Origin: Ensifer sp. IC3342
Lineage (GTDB): Bacteria; Pseudomonadota; Alphaproteobacteria; Rhizobiales; Rhizobiaceae
DNA length: 64,000 nucleotides
Assembly: GCF_020193655.1 (NCBI RefSeq)
Contig: NZ_JADYVE010000007.1
Location: 186,001-250,000 of the forward strand
Direction of reading: 5' to 3'
The position numbers and the translations under genes are program-made. The notes under the pieces were generated by a model. That model was given only the letters and a program-made list of their open reading frames with translations. It made no database searches and was not told where the DNA came from. Of this stretch, positions 27,157 to 35,487 are shown one piece after another. Every line of letters begins with the position of its first letter. Positions within the stretch are counted from its first letter, which is position 1.

Positions 27157-28031
27157 GCGGCACCTCCGCGACGCAGACGAGGAAGGATGAGCGCGACGGT
27201 GACGAGAGCCGCTGTCACGAAGTTGAGGTCGGAGGCCTGCAGACCGAGCATGTCCGTCGAAAGTGCGAGCTGGATGGCGATGCGGTAGAGGATCGAGCCG
27301 AGCACGCAGCCGGCGAGCGCGATCAGGATGCCGCGGGCGCCGAACAGCGTTTCGCCGATGATGACGGCTGCAAGCCCGACGACGATCGTGCCGACACCCG
27401 AGGTCACGTCGGCAAAGCCGTTGGTCTGGGCGAAGAGCGCGCCGCCGAACGCAACGAGGGCGTTGGAGATCGCCATTCCGAGATAGATCTGGCGGCTGGT
27501 ATCGACCCCCTGGGCGCGGGCCATGCGGGCATTGGCGCCGGTCGCCCGCATGGCGAGGCCGGCGTCGCTTTCAAGGAAGCGCCAGACGACTACGACGGCC
27601 ACCAGCACGAGAATGCCGACGAAGAGTGGGCGAACATAGAAGTCCCGGAGGCCCAGCCCGTAGAATGGCGAAAGCATGGTGTCGGCATTGATCAGCGCGA
27701 CATTCGGCTTGCCCATGACGCGCAGGTTCACCGAGAAGAGCGCGATCATCGTCAGGATCGAGGCGAGCAGGTTCAAAATGCGGAAGCGCACGTTGAGGAG
27801 CGCCGTGACGATGCCGGCCGCGGCACCGGCGATCATCGCGACAGCTGCGGCGAGCCAGGGATTGACGCCGGCAATGATCAGCACCGCGGTGACCGCCGCG
27901 CCGAGCGGAAACGACCCGTCGACCGTCAGGTCGGGAAAGTCGAGCACGCGGAAGGCAAGGAAGACGCCGACGGCGACAAAGGCATAGACGAGCCCCAGTT
28001 CCACGGCTCCCCAAAAAGCGATTTGACTCAA
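27153..28031 (-). CDS. ABC transporter permease (TrpY-like)
   Basis: About 292 residues with eight or nine membrane segments, related to the LivH/RbsC permease family (AVGVFLAFRVLDFPDLTVDGSFPLGAAV, then GVGTIVVGLAAVIIGETLFGARG). The DLTVDGSF segment is a marker of the TrpXYZ group. No in-frame ATG fits the N-terminus; a TTG at 28031, 7 bases after an aaggg site, is the best start. It overlaps the ATPase gene by 4 bases and is separated by 128 bases from the binding-protein gene. Confidence 0.85.
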   Translation of the reverse strand: MSQIAFWGAVELGLVYAFVAVGVFLAFRVLDFPDLTVDGSFPLGAAVTAVLIIAGVNPWLAAAVAMIAGAAAGIVTALLNVRFRILNLLASILTMIALFSVNLRVMGKPNVALINADTMLSPFYGLGLRDFYVRPLFVGILVLVAVVVVWRFLESDAGLAMRATGANARMARAQGVDTSRQIYLGMAISNALVAFGGALFAQTNGFADVTSGVGTIVVGLAAVIIGETLFGARGILIALAGCVLGSILYRIAIQLALSTDMLGLQASDLNFVTAALVTVALILPRLRRGGAA

Positions 28032-28159
28032 CGTTCGGCCCTTTTCGTCATGTTTCGCGCAAAGCGAGATGCGCGCAACGTATTTGTTGATAGCGAACCG
28101 CCCCCGTATGGAACGGGGGCGGCAAAAAGGCAACAAAACTTGCGTCCTCGGCGCAGTCG

Positions 28160-29113
28160 TTACTCGACGACGCGGGTTGCGCGCTTGACGACGCTTTCCG
28201 GCAGGGTCACGCCCATCTTGGTGGCGGCAGTCTTGTTGATGACGAGGTCGGTGCCGGCGGCGACCTTGACCGCGATGTCGCCCGGGTTTTCACCCTTCAG
28301 AATACGAACGACGACGTCGCCGGTCTGCTTGCCGACATCGTAGTAGTTGAAGCCGAGGGCGGCGACCGAGCCGCGGGAAACGGAATCGGTATCGGCGGTA
28401 AAGAGCGGCAGCTTGCTTTCCTCGGCGACGGCGACTGCACCTTCGAGTGCGGAGATAATCGTGTTGTCGGTCGGAACGTAGATCGCATCGGCGCGGCCGA
28501 CGAGGGCGCGGGCCGCACCCTGGACTTCCGCCGATTTCGTTGTGGCGGACTCGACCACGGTCAGGCCCGCCTTTTCGGCTTCGGCCTTGAGGGCAGCAAG
28601 CAGCGAGACGGAATTCGCCTCACCGGAGTTGTAGAGATAGCCGATCGACTTGGCGTTCGGCAGGATCTCCCTGATCAGCGCCACGTGCTCGGCAACCGGC
28701 GACATGTCGGAAAGACCGGTTACGTTGCCGCCGGGCTTTTCCATGTCGCTGACGAGCTGGGCGCCCAGCGGATCGGATACGGCGGTGAAGACCACCGGGA
28801 TGTCGCGGGTGGAGGAAACCACCGCCTGCGCGGAGGGCGTGGAAATCGGCACGATTACGCTCGGCGCTTCGCCAGCGAACTGGCGGGCAATCTGTGCCGC
28901 GGTCGCCGGGTTGCCCTGCGCCGACTCGTAGATGAACTTGAGGTTCTCGCCTTCCTTGTAGCCGGCGGCAGTGAGCGCGTCCTTGACGCCGTCGCGGGCG
29001 GCATCGAGGGCGGGATGCTCGACGATTGCGGTCACGGCAACGGTAACCTCGTCGGCGCGCGCCGGCAGGGAGAGCGCCACGGTCGCGGCAAGAGCTATGA
29101 GAAGTGAGCGCAT
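28160..29113 (-). CDS. ABC transporter substrate-binding protein (TrpX-like, PF04392)
   Basis: 317 residues. Signal peptide MRSLLIALAATVALSLPARA, then a type I periplasmic-binding fold starting EVTVAVTAIVEHPALDAARDGVKDALTAAGY, with PISTPSAQAVVSSTRDIPVVFTAVSDPLGAQLV and AIYVPTDNTIISALE. These segments are typical of ABC_sub_bind proteins, some of which carry tryptophan or tyrosine. ATG 29113 follows ggaggac. First gene of the three-gene operon; the ligand is inferred from family only. Confidence 0.87.
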   Translation of the reverse strand: MRSLLIALAATVALSLPARADEVTVAVTAIVEHPALDAARDGVKDALTAAGYKEGENLKFIYESAQGNPATAAQIARQFAGEAPSVIVPISTPSAQAVVSSTRDIPVVFTAVSDPLGAQLVSDMEKPGGNVTGLSDMSPVAEHVALIREILPNAKSIGYLYNSGEANSVSLLAALKAEAEKAGLTVVESATTKSAEVQGAARALVGRADAIYVPTDNTIISALEGAVAVAEESKLPLFTADTDSVSRGSVAALGFNYYDVGKQTGDVVVRILKGENPGDIAVKVAAGTDLVINKTAATKMGVTLPESVVKRATRVVE

Positions 29114-29285
29114 GGACGTCCTCCGTTTGGCGAACGGGATGCCGGCGGATGAACCGCTTCGCATGTTTCTCATCCCGCTCCAGATGAATTCGCCGCCTTC
29201 TTAGGAAAGCGAAGCGATGAAATCAATCGATGGAAAGAGCTTCATCCATCAAACTTCTTCATCGATCGAGTGCGCCTGGGCTAGA

Positions 29286-29331
29286 GATCGGAGACTGCCC
29301 CTTACTCTCTGGATCGGAGACTGCCCCTTAC
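29286..29331. repeat. tandem 20-base direct repeat
   Basis: gatcggagactgccccttac occurs at 29286-29305 and again at 29312-29331, separated by six bases. The second copy runs into the RIME-like element. Confidence 0.8.
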
Positions 29332-29435
29332 CCTAGCCCTCTCCCCGTGGGCGGGAGAGGGGACTCAGGCGGCGCGGCATCGCATCTTCTCCCCGCCTGC
29401 AAGCACAAGTTGGCCGGCAGGCCGGATGAGGGGCG
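29327..29435. repeat. RIME-like palindromic repeat, copy 3
   Basis: ccctagccctctccccgtgg/gcgggagagggg, then tcttctccccgcctgcaagc, ending ggccggcaggccggatgagg. Same blocks as copies 1 and 2. Confidence 0.7.
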
Positions 29436-29474
29436 AACCTGAGCGCAAGCCCCTTGCAGGCGCCTTGTCCCGCC

Positions 29475-30710
29475 TCAGTCCTCGCCGTGATTGGCGATCA
29501 TCATCGCCTCGAAGGCAAGGCGGTCGACCTTGCGCATGCGCTCGGATTCCGACTTGAGCTGGCCGCAGGCGGCGAGAATGTCGCGGCCGCGCGGAGTGCG
29601 GATCGGCGAGGCGTAGCCGGCCTGGTTGATGAAGTCGGCGAAAGCCTCGATCTGCTCCCAGTCAGAGCACTGGTAGTTGGTGCCCGGCCAGGGATTGAAG
29701 GGGATGAGGTTGATCTTTGCCGGAATGCCCTTCAACAGCTTCACCAGTTCCTTGGCGTCCTCAAGGCTGTCGTTGACATCCTTCAGCATCACGTATTCGA
29801 AGGTGATGCGTCGCGCGTTCGACAGGCCCGGATAGGCGCGGCAGGCCTCCATCAGCTGCTTTAGCGGATACTTCTTGTTGATCGGCACCAACATGTCACG
29901 CAGGTCGTCGCGCACGGCATGCAGCGAGATTGCCAGCATGACGCCGATCTCCTCGCCGGTGCGGTAGATTTCGGGCACGATGCCGGAGGTCGAGAGCGTG
30001 ATGCGGCGCTTCGAGAGCGAAAGACCGTCGCCGTCGGATGCGATCAGGAGTGCGGTCTTGACGTTCTCGAAATTGTAGAGCGGCTCGCCCATGCCCATCA
30101 TCACGATATTGGTGATCTTGCGGCCTTCCGCAGGCACGATGGCGCCTTGGGGCGTATCGCGTTCGGGGAAGTCGCCGAGCCGGTCGCGGGCAAGCAGCAA
30201 CTGCGCGAGGATTTCTTCTGCCGTCAGGTTGCGCACCAGCTTCTGAGTGCCGGTGTGACAGAAGGAACAGGTGAGCGTGCAGCCGACCTGGCTCGAGATG
30301 CAGAGCGTGCCGCGGCCTTCCTCCGGGATGTAGACGGTCTCGATCTCGACCGGCCGGCCGGCGCCGCGCGGCGGGAAGCGTAGGAGCCACTTGCGCGTGC
30401 CGTCGTTGGAAATCTGCTCCTCGACGATCTCCGGCCGGGCGATGGTGAAATGCTCCTTGAGCATCTCACGCATATCCTTGGACACGTTCGACATCTGGTC
30501 GAAATCGGAAACGCCGCGGACGTAGAGCCAGTGCCAGAGCTGGCTTACGCGCATCTTGACCTGGCGCTCGGGCACGCCTCGCTCGATGAGCAGCTTGGCC
30601 ATGTCTTGGCGCACAGGGCCGATCAGCGACGGCCTCTCGGCCTGCGGCATCAGGCGCACCTGCGGCGCCTTGACGATGTCCGCCCTGTTCAAGATCTCAG
30701 TGGCTGCCAT
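29475..30710 (-). CDS. rlmN: dual-specificity RNA methyltransferase (23S rRNA A2503 / tRNA A37)
   Basis: 411-residue radical-SAM enzyme that adds methyl to C2 of A2503 in 23S rRNA and of A37 in some tRNAs. The radical-SAM cluster motif is [13 protein letters not shown] (CxxxCxxC), the N-terminal helical domain contains [23 protein letters not shown], and the C-terminal part has [15 protein letters not shown] and the catalytic cysteine region AACGQL near the end. Length is normal. A single gene; the next gene upstream on the same strand (the IalB-like gene) has its own terminator. Confidence 0.95.
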   Translation of the reverse strand: MAATEILNRADIVKAPQVRLMPQAERPSLIGPVRQDMAKLLIERGVPERQVKMRVSQLWHWLYVRGVSDFDQMSNVSKDMREMLKEHFTIARPEIVEEQISNDGTRKWLLRFPPRGAGRPVEIETVYIPEEGRGTLCISSQVGCTLTCSFCHTGTQKLVRNLTAEEILAQLLLARDRLGDFPERDTPQGAIVPAEGRKITNIVMMGMGEPLYNFENVKTALLIASDGDGLSLSKRRITLSTSGIVPEIYRTGEEIGVMLAISLHAVRDDLRDMLVPINKKYPLKQLMEACRAYPGLSNARRITFEYVMLKDVNDSLEDAKELVKLLKGIPAKINLIPFNPWPGTNYQCSDWEQIEAFADFINQAGYASPIRTPRGRDILAACGQLKSESERMRKVDRLAFEAMMIANHGED

Positions 30711-30891
30711 GCTTGCGATGTCCTGTCATACAGCGAAGGCCCGTCCGGAGAAGGTTCCGGATCATGTTCCGATGCTCGAATTGAAAACTGGCGAGCCTTC
30801 GAGCGCGGCAATGGGCGCGGGGCTCAGAATTTGGCGGCGCTTTAGCATTCTTTTCGCCGCGAGTCGACATGACGCCGCGGCGCGAATGCAA

Positions 30892-30920
30892 AAAGGCCGG
30901 CGCGATGGCCGGCCTTCATA
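30892..30920 (-). terminator. rho-independent terminator after the IalB-like gene
   Basis: On the minus strand the stem aaggccggcc...gccggcctt is followed by tttgc, about 25 bases past the stop codon at 30943. Confidence 0.85.
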
Positions 30921-30942
30921 GCGGTTGCGTGATGCTTGAGCG

Positions 30943-31446
30943 TTACTTGCAGGCTTCGATCTGCTTCAGCGCGGCGGAAATGCCGGAGAGAGAATAGGAA
31001 TAGGAAGTCGCGGTTCCCTTGCGGGACTTCGCGCTGACCGACATGTCCTTGCCCGACTTCATCGCCGCCACCAATGCCGGTTCTTCCGCAGCGTTTTCGA
31101 CCCAGGCGGAATTGCCCTTGGTAAACATCACGAAAGTCTTGCCGTCGATGACTACATTCACCTTGGAATTGTCCTGCAGCGGATAGCCCATCATCGCCTG
31201 AGGTTCGTAGCTGATGTTCTGCCCCGGGCGCTGCGAGACGAGGAAGAAGATATCGCCGTGGTCGACACCGGCAGGGGCCTTCTCCTTCGGAACGGACAGG
31301 ACGTAGCAGACCTTGCCGGCGCCGGCCTGGTAGGAATAGGCGCCCCACGCGTTGAACTGCTGGATCCGTGTCGGAGATTGAGCGGCAGCAACGCCGGCCG
31401 CTGCCAGTACGAGTGCGATTGCAGTTGCGATCTTTCTTACAAACAT
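30943..31446 (-). CDS. IalB-like secreted protein (invasion-associated locus B family)
   Basis: 167 residues. Signal peptide (KIATAIALVLAAAGVAAAQ) followed by a small periplasmic domain: FNAWGAYSYQAGAGKVCYVLSVPKE, NISYEPQAMMGYPLQDNSKVNVVIDGKTFVMFTKGNSAWVEN and a final EACK. The layout, with one cysteine near each end of the mature protein, fits the IalB family found across Rhizobiales and Bartonella, where IalB aids host-cell entry; in free-living relatives the role is unknown. ATG 31446 begins MFVRKIA. The family call comes from pattern and length rather than a strict motif. Confidence 0.7.
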   Translation of the reverse strand: MFVRKIATAIALVLAAAGVAAAQSPTRIQQFNAWGAYSYQAGAGKVCYVLSVPKEKAPAGVDHGDIFFLVSQRPGQNISYEPQAMMGYPLQDNSKVNVVIDGKTFVMFTKGNSAWVENAAEEPALVAAMKSGKDMSVSAKSRKGTATSYSYSLSGISAALKQIEACK

Positions 31447-31900
31447 GAGGTCCTGCCGCTTGTCTTTCTTGCGATCACCCGAAAAAGGTGGGACGGGCAA
31501 CGCATAGTCACGATTTAATTTATTTTGACTTAATTCAGGTTACTAAACCGTCAACGATCATCGAAATCCGCTCGTTTCCGCCCCGGAGCAGGCCAGCGAC
31601 ACATCCGAGCAGTCAAAGCTGGACCGCCTGTAGGGCCGCTCTTCATGCCCACGGATTTGTCGGTTCGGTCGATCGTCTGGAGGGCCGTGGCCGGTAGGAG
31701 TCCCCTGTCTCAAATCTCGCGCAACGCACTGTCCTCAAGCCTTTTCGCCCACAGCCGCTGCGTTTGCGGAATCTATGTCACAAAGAATCAGGCAAGAGTT
31801 TGTCTTTCCGGCGGAAATGCGGCGGGCCCGCATTCATGCAGAAAGGCAAAGCGCTAAAGCGACCTTTGCGCGTCTGATTTGACGCGCGGCGCTGTAGCGA
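31447..31900. other. intergenic region upstream of the IalB-like gene
   Basis: 454 bases without a convincing gene. It has an AT-rich patch (31510-31560) that may hold the IalB-like gene promoter, and repeat copy 5 at 31851-31898. Confidence 0.5.
31851..31898. repeat. ABC-like palindromic mosaic element, copy 5
   Basis: gcgctaaagcgacctttgcg, then cgtctgatttgacgcgcggcgctgtag. It abuts the stop codon of the DUF1232 gene. Confidence 0.7.
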
Positions 31901-32281
31901 TCATTCCTCATCCGGCCTGTCGCGCAGCGCTTCGTCGGCCTTGTCGTAATGCGCTTCCTTGATCTGGCCGCTGATCGCGGCGAAGGCAGCCGTCAGCACG
32001 GCGATGTCGTCGGAGAAGCCGACCACTGCCAGCATGTCCGGCACGAAATCGAGTGGCAGGACGAAGTAGGCAAGGGCTGCGAGCAGAATGCCGCGCGTAC
32101 GCGTCGGAGTCTTCGGATCCACTGCGCAATAATAGGCGGCGACGAGATCGCGGCTGAAGGGAATCTGGCGGGCTGCGCGGCGAAAGGTCGGCCAGAACCG
32201 GCGGCGCACCTTGCGCTCTCGGCGCTCCTGTTCGGATTCCTCGCCGGGAAGGAGAATTTCACCGATCTTGATATCGTCCAT
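31901..32281 (-). CDS. DUF1232 (YkvA-like) membrane protein
   Basis: 126 residues. A basic N-terminal region (SEQERRERKVRRRFWPTFRRAARQ) precedes the DUF1232 core AAYYCAVDPKTPTRTRGILLAALAYFVLPLDFVPD, followed by GFSDDIAVLTAAFAAISGQI. The YFVLPLDFVPD and GFSDD segments are the family's signature. Probably one or two short membrane helices. No biochemical function is established. The gene is bracketed by repeat copies 5 and 6. Confidence 0.85.
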   Translation of the reverse strand: MDDIKIGEILLPGEESEQERRERKVRRRFWPTFRRAARQIPFSRDLVAAYYCAVDPKTPTRTRGILLAALAYFVLPLDFVPDMLAVVGFSDDIAVLTAAFAAISGQIKEAHYDKADEALRDRPDEE

Positions 32282-32304
32282 CGCGTCCGTTTCCGATTTG
32301 GGCC

Positions 32305-32393
32305 GTACAGCGCCGCCCGTCCTTTGAGGCGCAAAGGTCGCTGTAGCATTTCTTATCCTTAGATCGGCTACGATTTAAGGAAACATGCAGTAG
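32305..32393. repeat. ABC-like palindromic mosaic element, copy 6 (reverse orientation)
   Basis: tacagcgccgcccgtccttt, gaggcgcaaaggtcgctgtagc, then tccttagatcggctacgatt and taaggaaacatgcag. Same blocks as the others but inverted. Confidence 0.7.
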
Positions 32394-32415
32394 CCTGATA
32401 TGGGAAGGGCAGGGG

Positions 32416-32733
32416 CTATTTCAAATGGTCGGGCATTCGGCCGGCCGCCGCGCGATCCATTTTTGCCGCCAGCTTGAAGTCGAGCTCCGTCAGCCCGTTC
32501 GCATCATGCGTCGAAAGCGTGACGTCGACCCTGTTATAGACGTTGAACCATTCGGGGTGGTGGTCGAGTTTCTCCGCGGCAAGCGCGCATTGCGTCATGA
32601 AGCTGAACGCCTCCGCAAAATTCTTGAAGCGAAACGCCTTCCAGATCGATGCGCCGTCTTCGGCGAGAACCCAACCCTCCATCTTATGTAAATGTTCGGC
32701 GACAGCCTCGGCGTCCAGTTTTTCCGGCCTCAT
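32416..32733 (-). CDS. phhB: pterin-4a-carbinolamine dehydratase
   Basis: 105 residues; dehydrates 4a-hydroxytetrahydrobiopterin, recycling the cofactor of aromatic amino-acid hydroxylases. Key motifs: [45 protein letters not shown], with the catalytic histidines in DHHPEW, and [12 protein letters not shown]. Length is normal. No phenylalanine hydroxylase gene is nearby. It lies between repeat copies 6 and 7. Confidence 0.93.
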   Translation of the reverse strand: MRPEKLDAEAVAEHLHKMEGWVLAEDGASIWKAFRFKNFAEAFSFMTQCALAAEKLDHHPEWFNVYNRVDVTLSTHDANGLTELDFKLAAKMDRAAAGRMPDHLK

Positions 32734-32780
32734 GCTGTTTCTCCCTGTGATCTTTGGTGCTTAACAACGGCCTAGATCAA

Positions 32781-32866
32781 GTTTTTATCCTTAAATCGGT
32801 TCCGGTTTAAGGATAAAAACATGCCGCAACTCAAAGTGCTACAGCGGCCTTTGTGCGTCTGAAGGA
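32781..32866. repeat. ABC-like palindromic mosaic element, copy 7
   Basis: tttttatccttaaatcgg/ccggtttaaggataaaaac hairpin, then atgccgcaactcaaagtgct and acagcggcctttgtgcgtct. It is shared by the divergent phhB and phosphatase genes. Confidence 0.75.
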
Positions 32867-32929
32867 CTGTCGTTGCGGATAAATTCCGCCCGTGCCGTGC
32901 CGCACAACTCCCAACGCCAACTGGATAAC

Positions 32930-33406
32930 ATGAAGCCGGTCAGAATTCTCTTCGTTTGCCTTGGCAATATTTGCCGTTCGCCGTTGGCTGAGGGCATCAT
33001 GCGGGACCTCGCTGACAAGGCCGGCCATGGGCACACGGTCTCGGTCGATTCCGCCGGCATTGGCGCATGGCATGTGGGCGCTCCACCGGATCAGCGGTCG
33101 ATTTCGGTGGCAAAGGCGCACGGCATCGATATTGCACGCCTGCGCGGGCGCCAGATCAGCGTCGCGGATTTTGCCGCCTTCGACCTGATCCTCGGCATGG
33201 ACATGAGCAACGTCCGCGACCTCAGCGCGCTCGCGCCCGCGGCAATGGTGGGCAAGGTGCATCTTTTCATGCGTTATGCCACAGGTCAGGCCGGAGACGT
33301 TCCGGATCCCTATTACGAAGCGGCGGACGTCTTCGAAGCGCTCTACCAAACGCTCGAAGCGGGATGCTTGTCGCTGTTGGCAAGGCTTGAGGAGCGCGCT
33401 TCGTGA
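32930..33406 (+). CDS. low-molecular-weight protein-tyrosine phosphatase
   Basis: 158 residues. The P-loop is CLGNICRSP (C10, R16), which fits CX5R(S/T), and the C-terminal acid loop is DVPDPYYE. The whole fold is present (SAGIGAWHVGAPPDQRS, FDLILGMDMSNVRDL). It dephosphorylates tyrosine residues; in bacteria it often regulates polysaccharide kinases, but none is adjacent. ATG 32930 is chosen; in-frame codons from 32873 have no similarity. Its last 64 bases overlap the 3' end of the convergent phosphodiesterase gene. Confidence 0.9.
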   Translation: MKPVRILFVCLGNICRSPLAEGIMRDLADKAGHGHTVSVDSAGIGAWHVGAPPDQRSISVAKAHGIDIARLRGRQISVADFAAFDLILGMDMSNVRDLSALAPAAMVGKVHLFMRYATGQAGDVPDPYYEAADVFEALYQTLEAGCLSLLARLEERAS

Positions 33407-33933
33407 AGCGGAAAAACCTCTTCGGTCAGGTAAGGGCCGCCGCCGACGGAATCGCGCGAGGACAGGAGAACGAAGCGTGAGACCGTGAAGGGTGAGGTGA
33501 GGAAATTGCCGCGCCCGGAGAGATAATTCACCACATCCTCGACGCGGGAGGAACGTAGCCTCGCGAGCGTCACGTGCGGCGTGAACTTGCGCGGGTCCGG
33601 TGGCAGGCCGAGGCGCTGGCAGATGCGTTCGATTTCCGCCTGGAGCGCGAACATCTCCGGCTCGTTGCTGACGCCGGCCCAGACCGAATGCGGTTTTTTC
33701 GAGCCAAAGGCGCCGGTGCCGGTCAATTGCAGCTGGAATTCGGGGCGTTCGATCCGATCAAGCCTTTCGACGATCTCGTCGGCGGTGCGTCCGTCGACAT
33801 CGCCGATGAAACGCAGAGTGATGTGATAGTTCTCCACATCAATCCATCGAGCTCCGGGAAGACCTCCGCGCAGCAAAGAAAGGCTCATTGCTGCATTGCG
33901 CGGAATTTCGAGGGCGGTGAACAGTCTCGGCAT
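33343..33933 (-). CDS. thpR: RNA 2',3'-cyclic phosphodiesterase (LigT/ThpR-like)
   Basis: 196 residues of the 2H phosphoesterase superfamily. Both catalytic HxTx motifs are visible: NYHITLRFIG and FTPHVTLARL. The N-terminus RLFTALEIP is typical. It hydrolyses 2',3'-cyclic phosphate RNA ends or related 2'-5' linkages; the physiological role in bacteria is unclear. The final 21 or so residues lie antisense to the end of the phosphatase gene and look less conserved, so the C-terminus may be an extension gained by read-through. Confidence 0.9.
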   Translation of the reverse strand: MPRLFTALEIPRNAAMSLSLLRGGLPGARWIDVENYHITLRFIGDVDGRTADEIVERLDRIERPEFQLQLTGTGAFGSKKPHSVWAGVSNEPEMFALQAEIERICQRLGLPPDPRKFTPHVTLARLRSSRVEDVVNYLSGRGNFLTSPFTVSRFVLLSSRDSVGGGPYLTEEVFPLHEARSSSLANSDKHPASSVW

Positions 33934-34047
33934 GGCGAGCTCCCCGAATCTCTTGCAGATGTCTTAGCGAATCACGCATCGAGTCTGCACGCAACTGTTA
34001 TTTAGCGCGATAGAGCGTTAACTTTCTCTTAACTGTGGACCGATTGA

Positions 34048-34689
34048 TCAGTCTCCTTTCGCAAGCCTGGCAATAAATCGTTCGGCGACAGGCAGGAAGC
34101 GTTCGACCATCTCGCCGACGCCCCGGCTGTTCGGATGCATTCCGTCCTCAAGCTTCAGGGCGGCCTCAATCGCCACGCCGTCGAGGAAAAACGGATAGAA
34201 CTCGAGGTCGTATTTTGCCGCCAGCTCCGGGTAGATCGGGTTGAAACGGGCGGCATAGTCGGCTCCCATGTTTGGCGGCGCCATCATGCCGGCGAGCAGC
34301 ACGGCGATGCCGCGCTCCTTCAACCGGGCGATCATCGCCTCGAGATTTTTCCGCGACTGTTCCGGCGGAATACCGCGCAATGCGTCGTTCGCCCCTAACT
34401 CGAGGATGACGCCCTTCGTTCCATCGGGCACCGACCAGTCGATGCGGGCAAGGCCGCCGGAAGTCGTGTCTCCGGAAACGCCGGCATTGGTGATCGTGAC
34501 GTCGAAGCCCTTGTCTTCCAAAGCCTTTTCGAGGCGAACGGGAAAGGCGTCCTCGGGCGGGAGTTGATAGCCGGCCATCAGGCTGTCGCCGAAACCTACG
34601 AGGCTCACACTCTCGGCGCGCACCGCTGACGATAACGCAATTGTCATTGCCAGGCTCAAGAAAAAGCGCAGAAAATCTTTTAATGCCAT
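34048..34689 (-). CDS. tesA: SGNH-fold arylesterase / lysophospholipase (TesA-like)
   Basis: 213 residues. A signal peptide (FLRFFLSLAMTIALSSAVRAE) points to the periplasm. SGNH blocks: GFGDSLMAGY (nucleophile serine), NAGVSGDTT (glycine), LGANDALRG (asparagine) and DGMHPNSRG (catalytic Asp-His pair). TesA hydrolyses thioesters, aryl esters and lysophospholipids. It is divergent from ybbA-ybbP over 72 bases, the arrangement also found in Escherichia coli, which strengthens the assignment. Confidence 0.92.
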   Translation of the reverse strand: MALKDFLRFFLSLAMTIALSSAVRAESVSLVGFGDSLMAGYQLPPEDAFPVRLEKALEDKGFDVTITNAGVSGDTTSGGLARIDWSVPDGTKGVILELGANDALRGIPPEQSRKNLEAMIARLKERGIAVLLAGMMAPPNMGADYAARFNPIYPELAAKYDLEFYPFFLDGVAIEAALKLEDGMHPNSRGVGEMVERFLPVAERFIARLAKGD

Positions 34690-34761
34690 AGGCTCGTTCC
34701 TAAATCCCCGAGGGCAATCGTTTCGTCATCCAGTTTCGTTTTCATATAGGGCTGTTTCCGC

Positions 34762-35487
34762 GTGGCAAGAACCATCATCGAGCTGAAAAATGCCGACCTG
34801 ACGTTGGGCGAGGCCGCGGCCGCAGTCCATGTGCTGAAGGCCGTGAGCCTCACAGTCGATGCCGGAGAATCCGTCGGGATCGTCGGCCCATCCGGATCGG
34901 GAAAATCGACGCTGCTGATGGTGCTCGCCGGCCTGGAGCGGCTGGACAGCGGCGAGATCGTCATCGACGGGACGCCGTTGCACGGCCTCAGCGAGGATAG
35001 GCTTGCGGATTTCCGGGGGCGCAACGTCGGTATTGTCTTCCAGTCCTTTCACCTCATCCCCAACATGACCGCACTTGAAAACGTCGCGGTGCCCCTTGAG
35101 CTTGCGAACGTCCGCAACGCCTTCGAGGTCGCGCGTCAGGAACTCGTCGCGGTCGGTCTCGGCGACCGACTGACCCATTATCCGGGACAGCTTTCAGGCG
35201 GTGAGCAGCAGCGCGTCGCGATCGCCCGCGCGCTGGCGCCGTCACCGAAGCTGCTGATCGCCGACGAACCGACCGGTAACCTCGACGCCGAGACCGGTCG
35301 GCAGATCGCCGATCTTCTCTTTGCGGAACAGCGCGAACGCGGCATGACGCTGGTTCTCGTTACGCATGATGCCGCGCTTGCCGGGCGCTGCGGGCGCCAG
35401 GTGCAGGTGCTCTCCGGCGAGATCGTCTCGGGCGGGCATGCCGAACCGGCAGCCGCTGCCATTCAGCACGAGGCGGCGTCCGCATGA
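34762..35487 (+). CDS. ybbA: ABC transporter ATP-binding protein YbbA
   Basis: 241 residues, LolD/MacB-type ATPase: GPSGSGKST, FQSFHLIPNMTALENVAVPLEL, LSGGEQQRVAIARAL, LLIADEPTGNLD and VTHDAAL. It is followed with a 4-base overlap by a large FtsX-type permease, and faces tesA. The start is GTG 34762. Such pairs extrude lipids or lipoproteins or transmit mechanical signals; the substrate here is not known, though pairing with tesA hints at lipid metabolism. Confidence 0.9.
   Translation: MARTIIELKNADLTLGEAAAAVHVLKAVSLTVDAGESVGIVGPSGSGKSTLLMVLAGLERLDSGEIVIDGTPLHGLSEDRLADFRGRNVGIVFQSFHLIPNMTALENVAVPLELANVRNAFEVARQELVAVGLGDRLTHYPGQLSGGEQQRVAIARALAPSPKLLIADEPTGNLDAETGRQIADLLFAEQRERGMTLVLVTHDAALAGRCGRQVQVLSGEIVSGGHAEPAAAAIQHEAASA

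Larger units (their letters stand above)
29114..29474. other. intergenic region between the trpX-like gene and rlmN
   Basis: 361 bases without a gene. It holds a 20-base direct repeat (29286-29305 and 29312-29331) and a RIME-like element (29327-29435). The promoter of the trpXYZ-like operon should lie in 29114-29280. Confidence 0.5.

Noticed and set aside
31520..31560. ttgact sequence taken as a promoter on the plus strand
   Set aside because: No gene follows on that strand within several hundred bases and no -10 element pairs with it.
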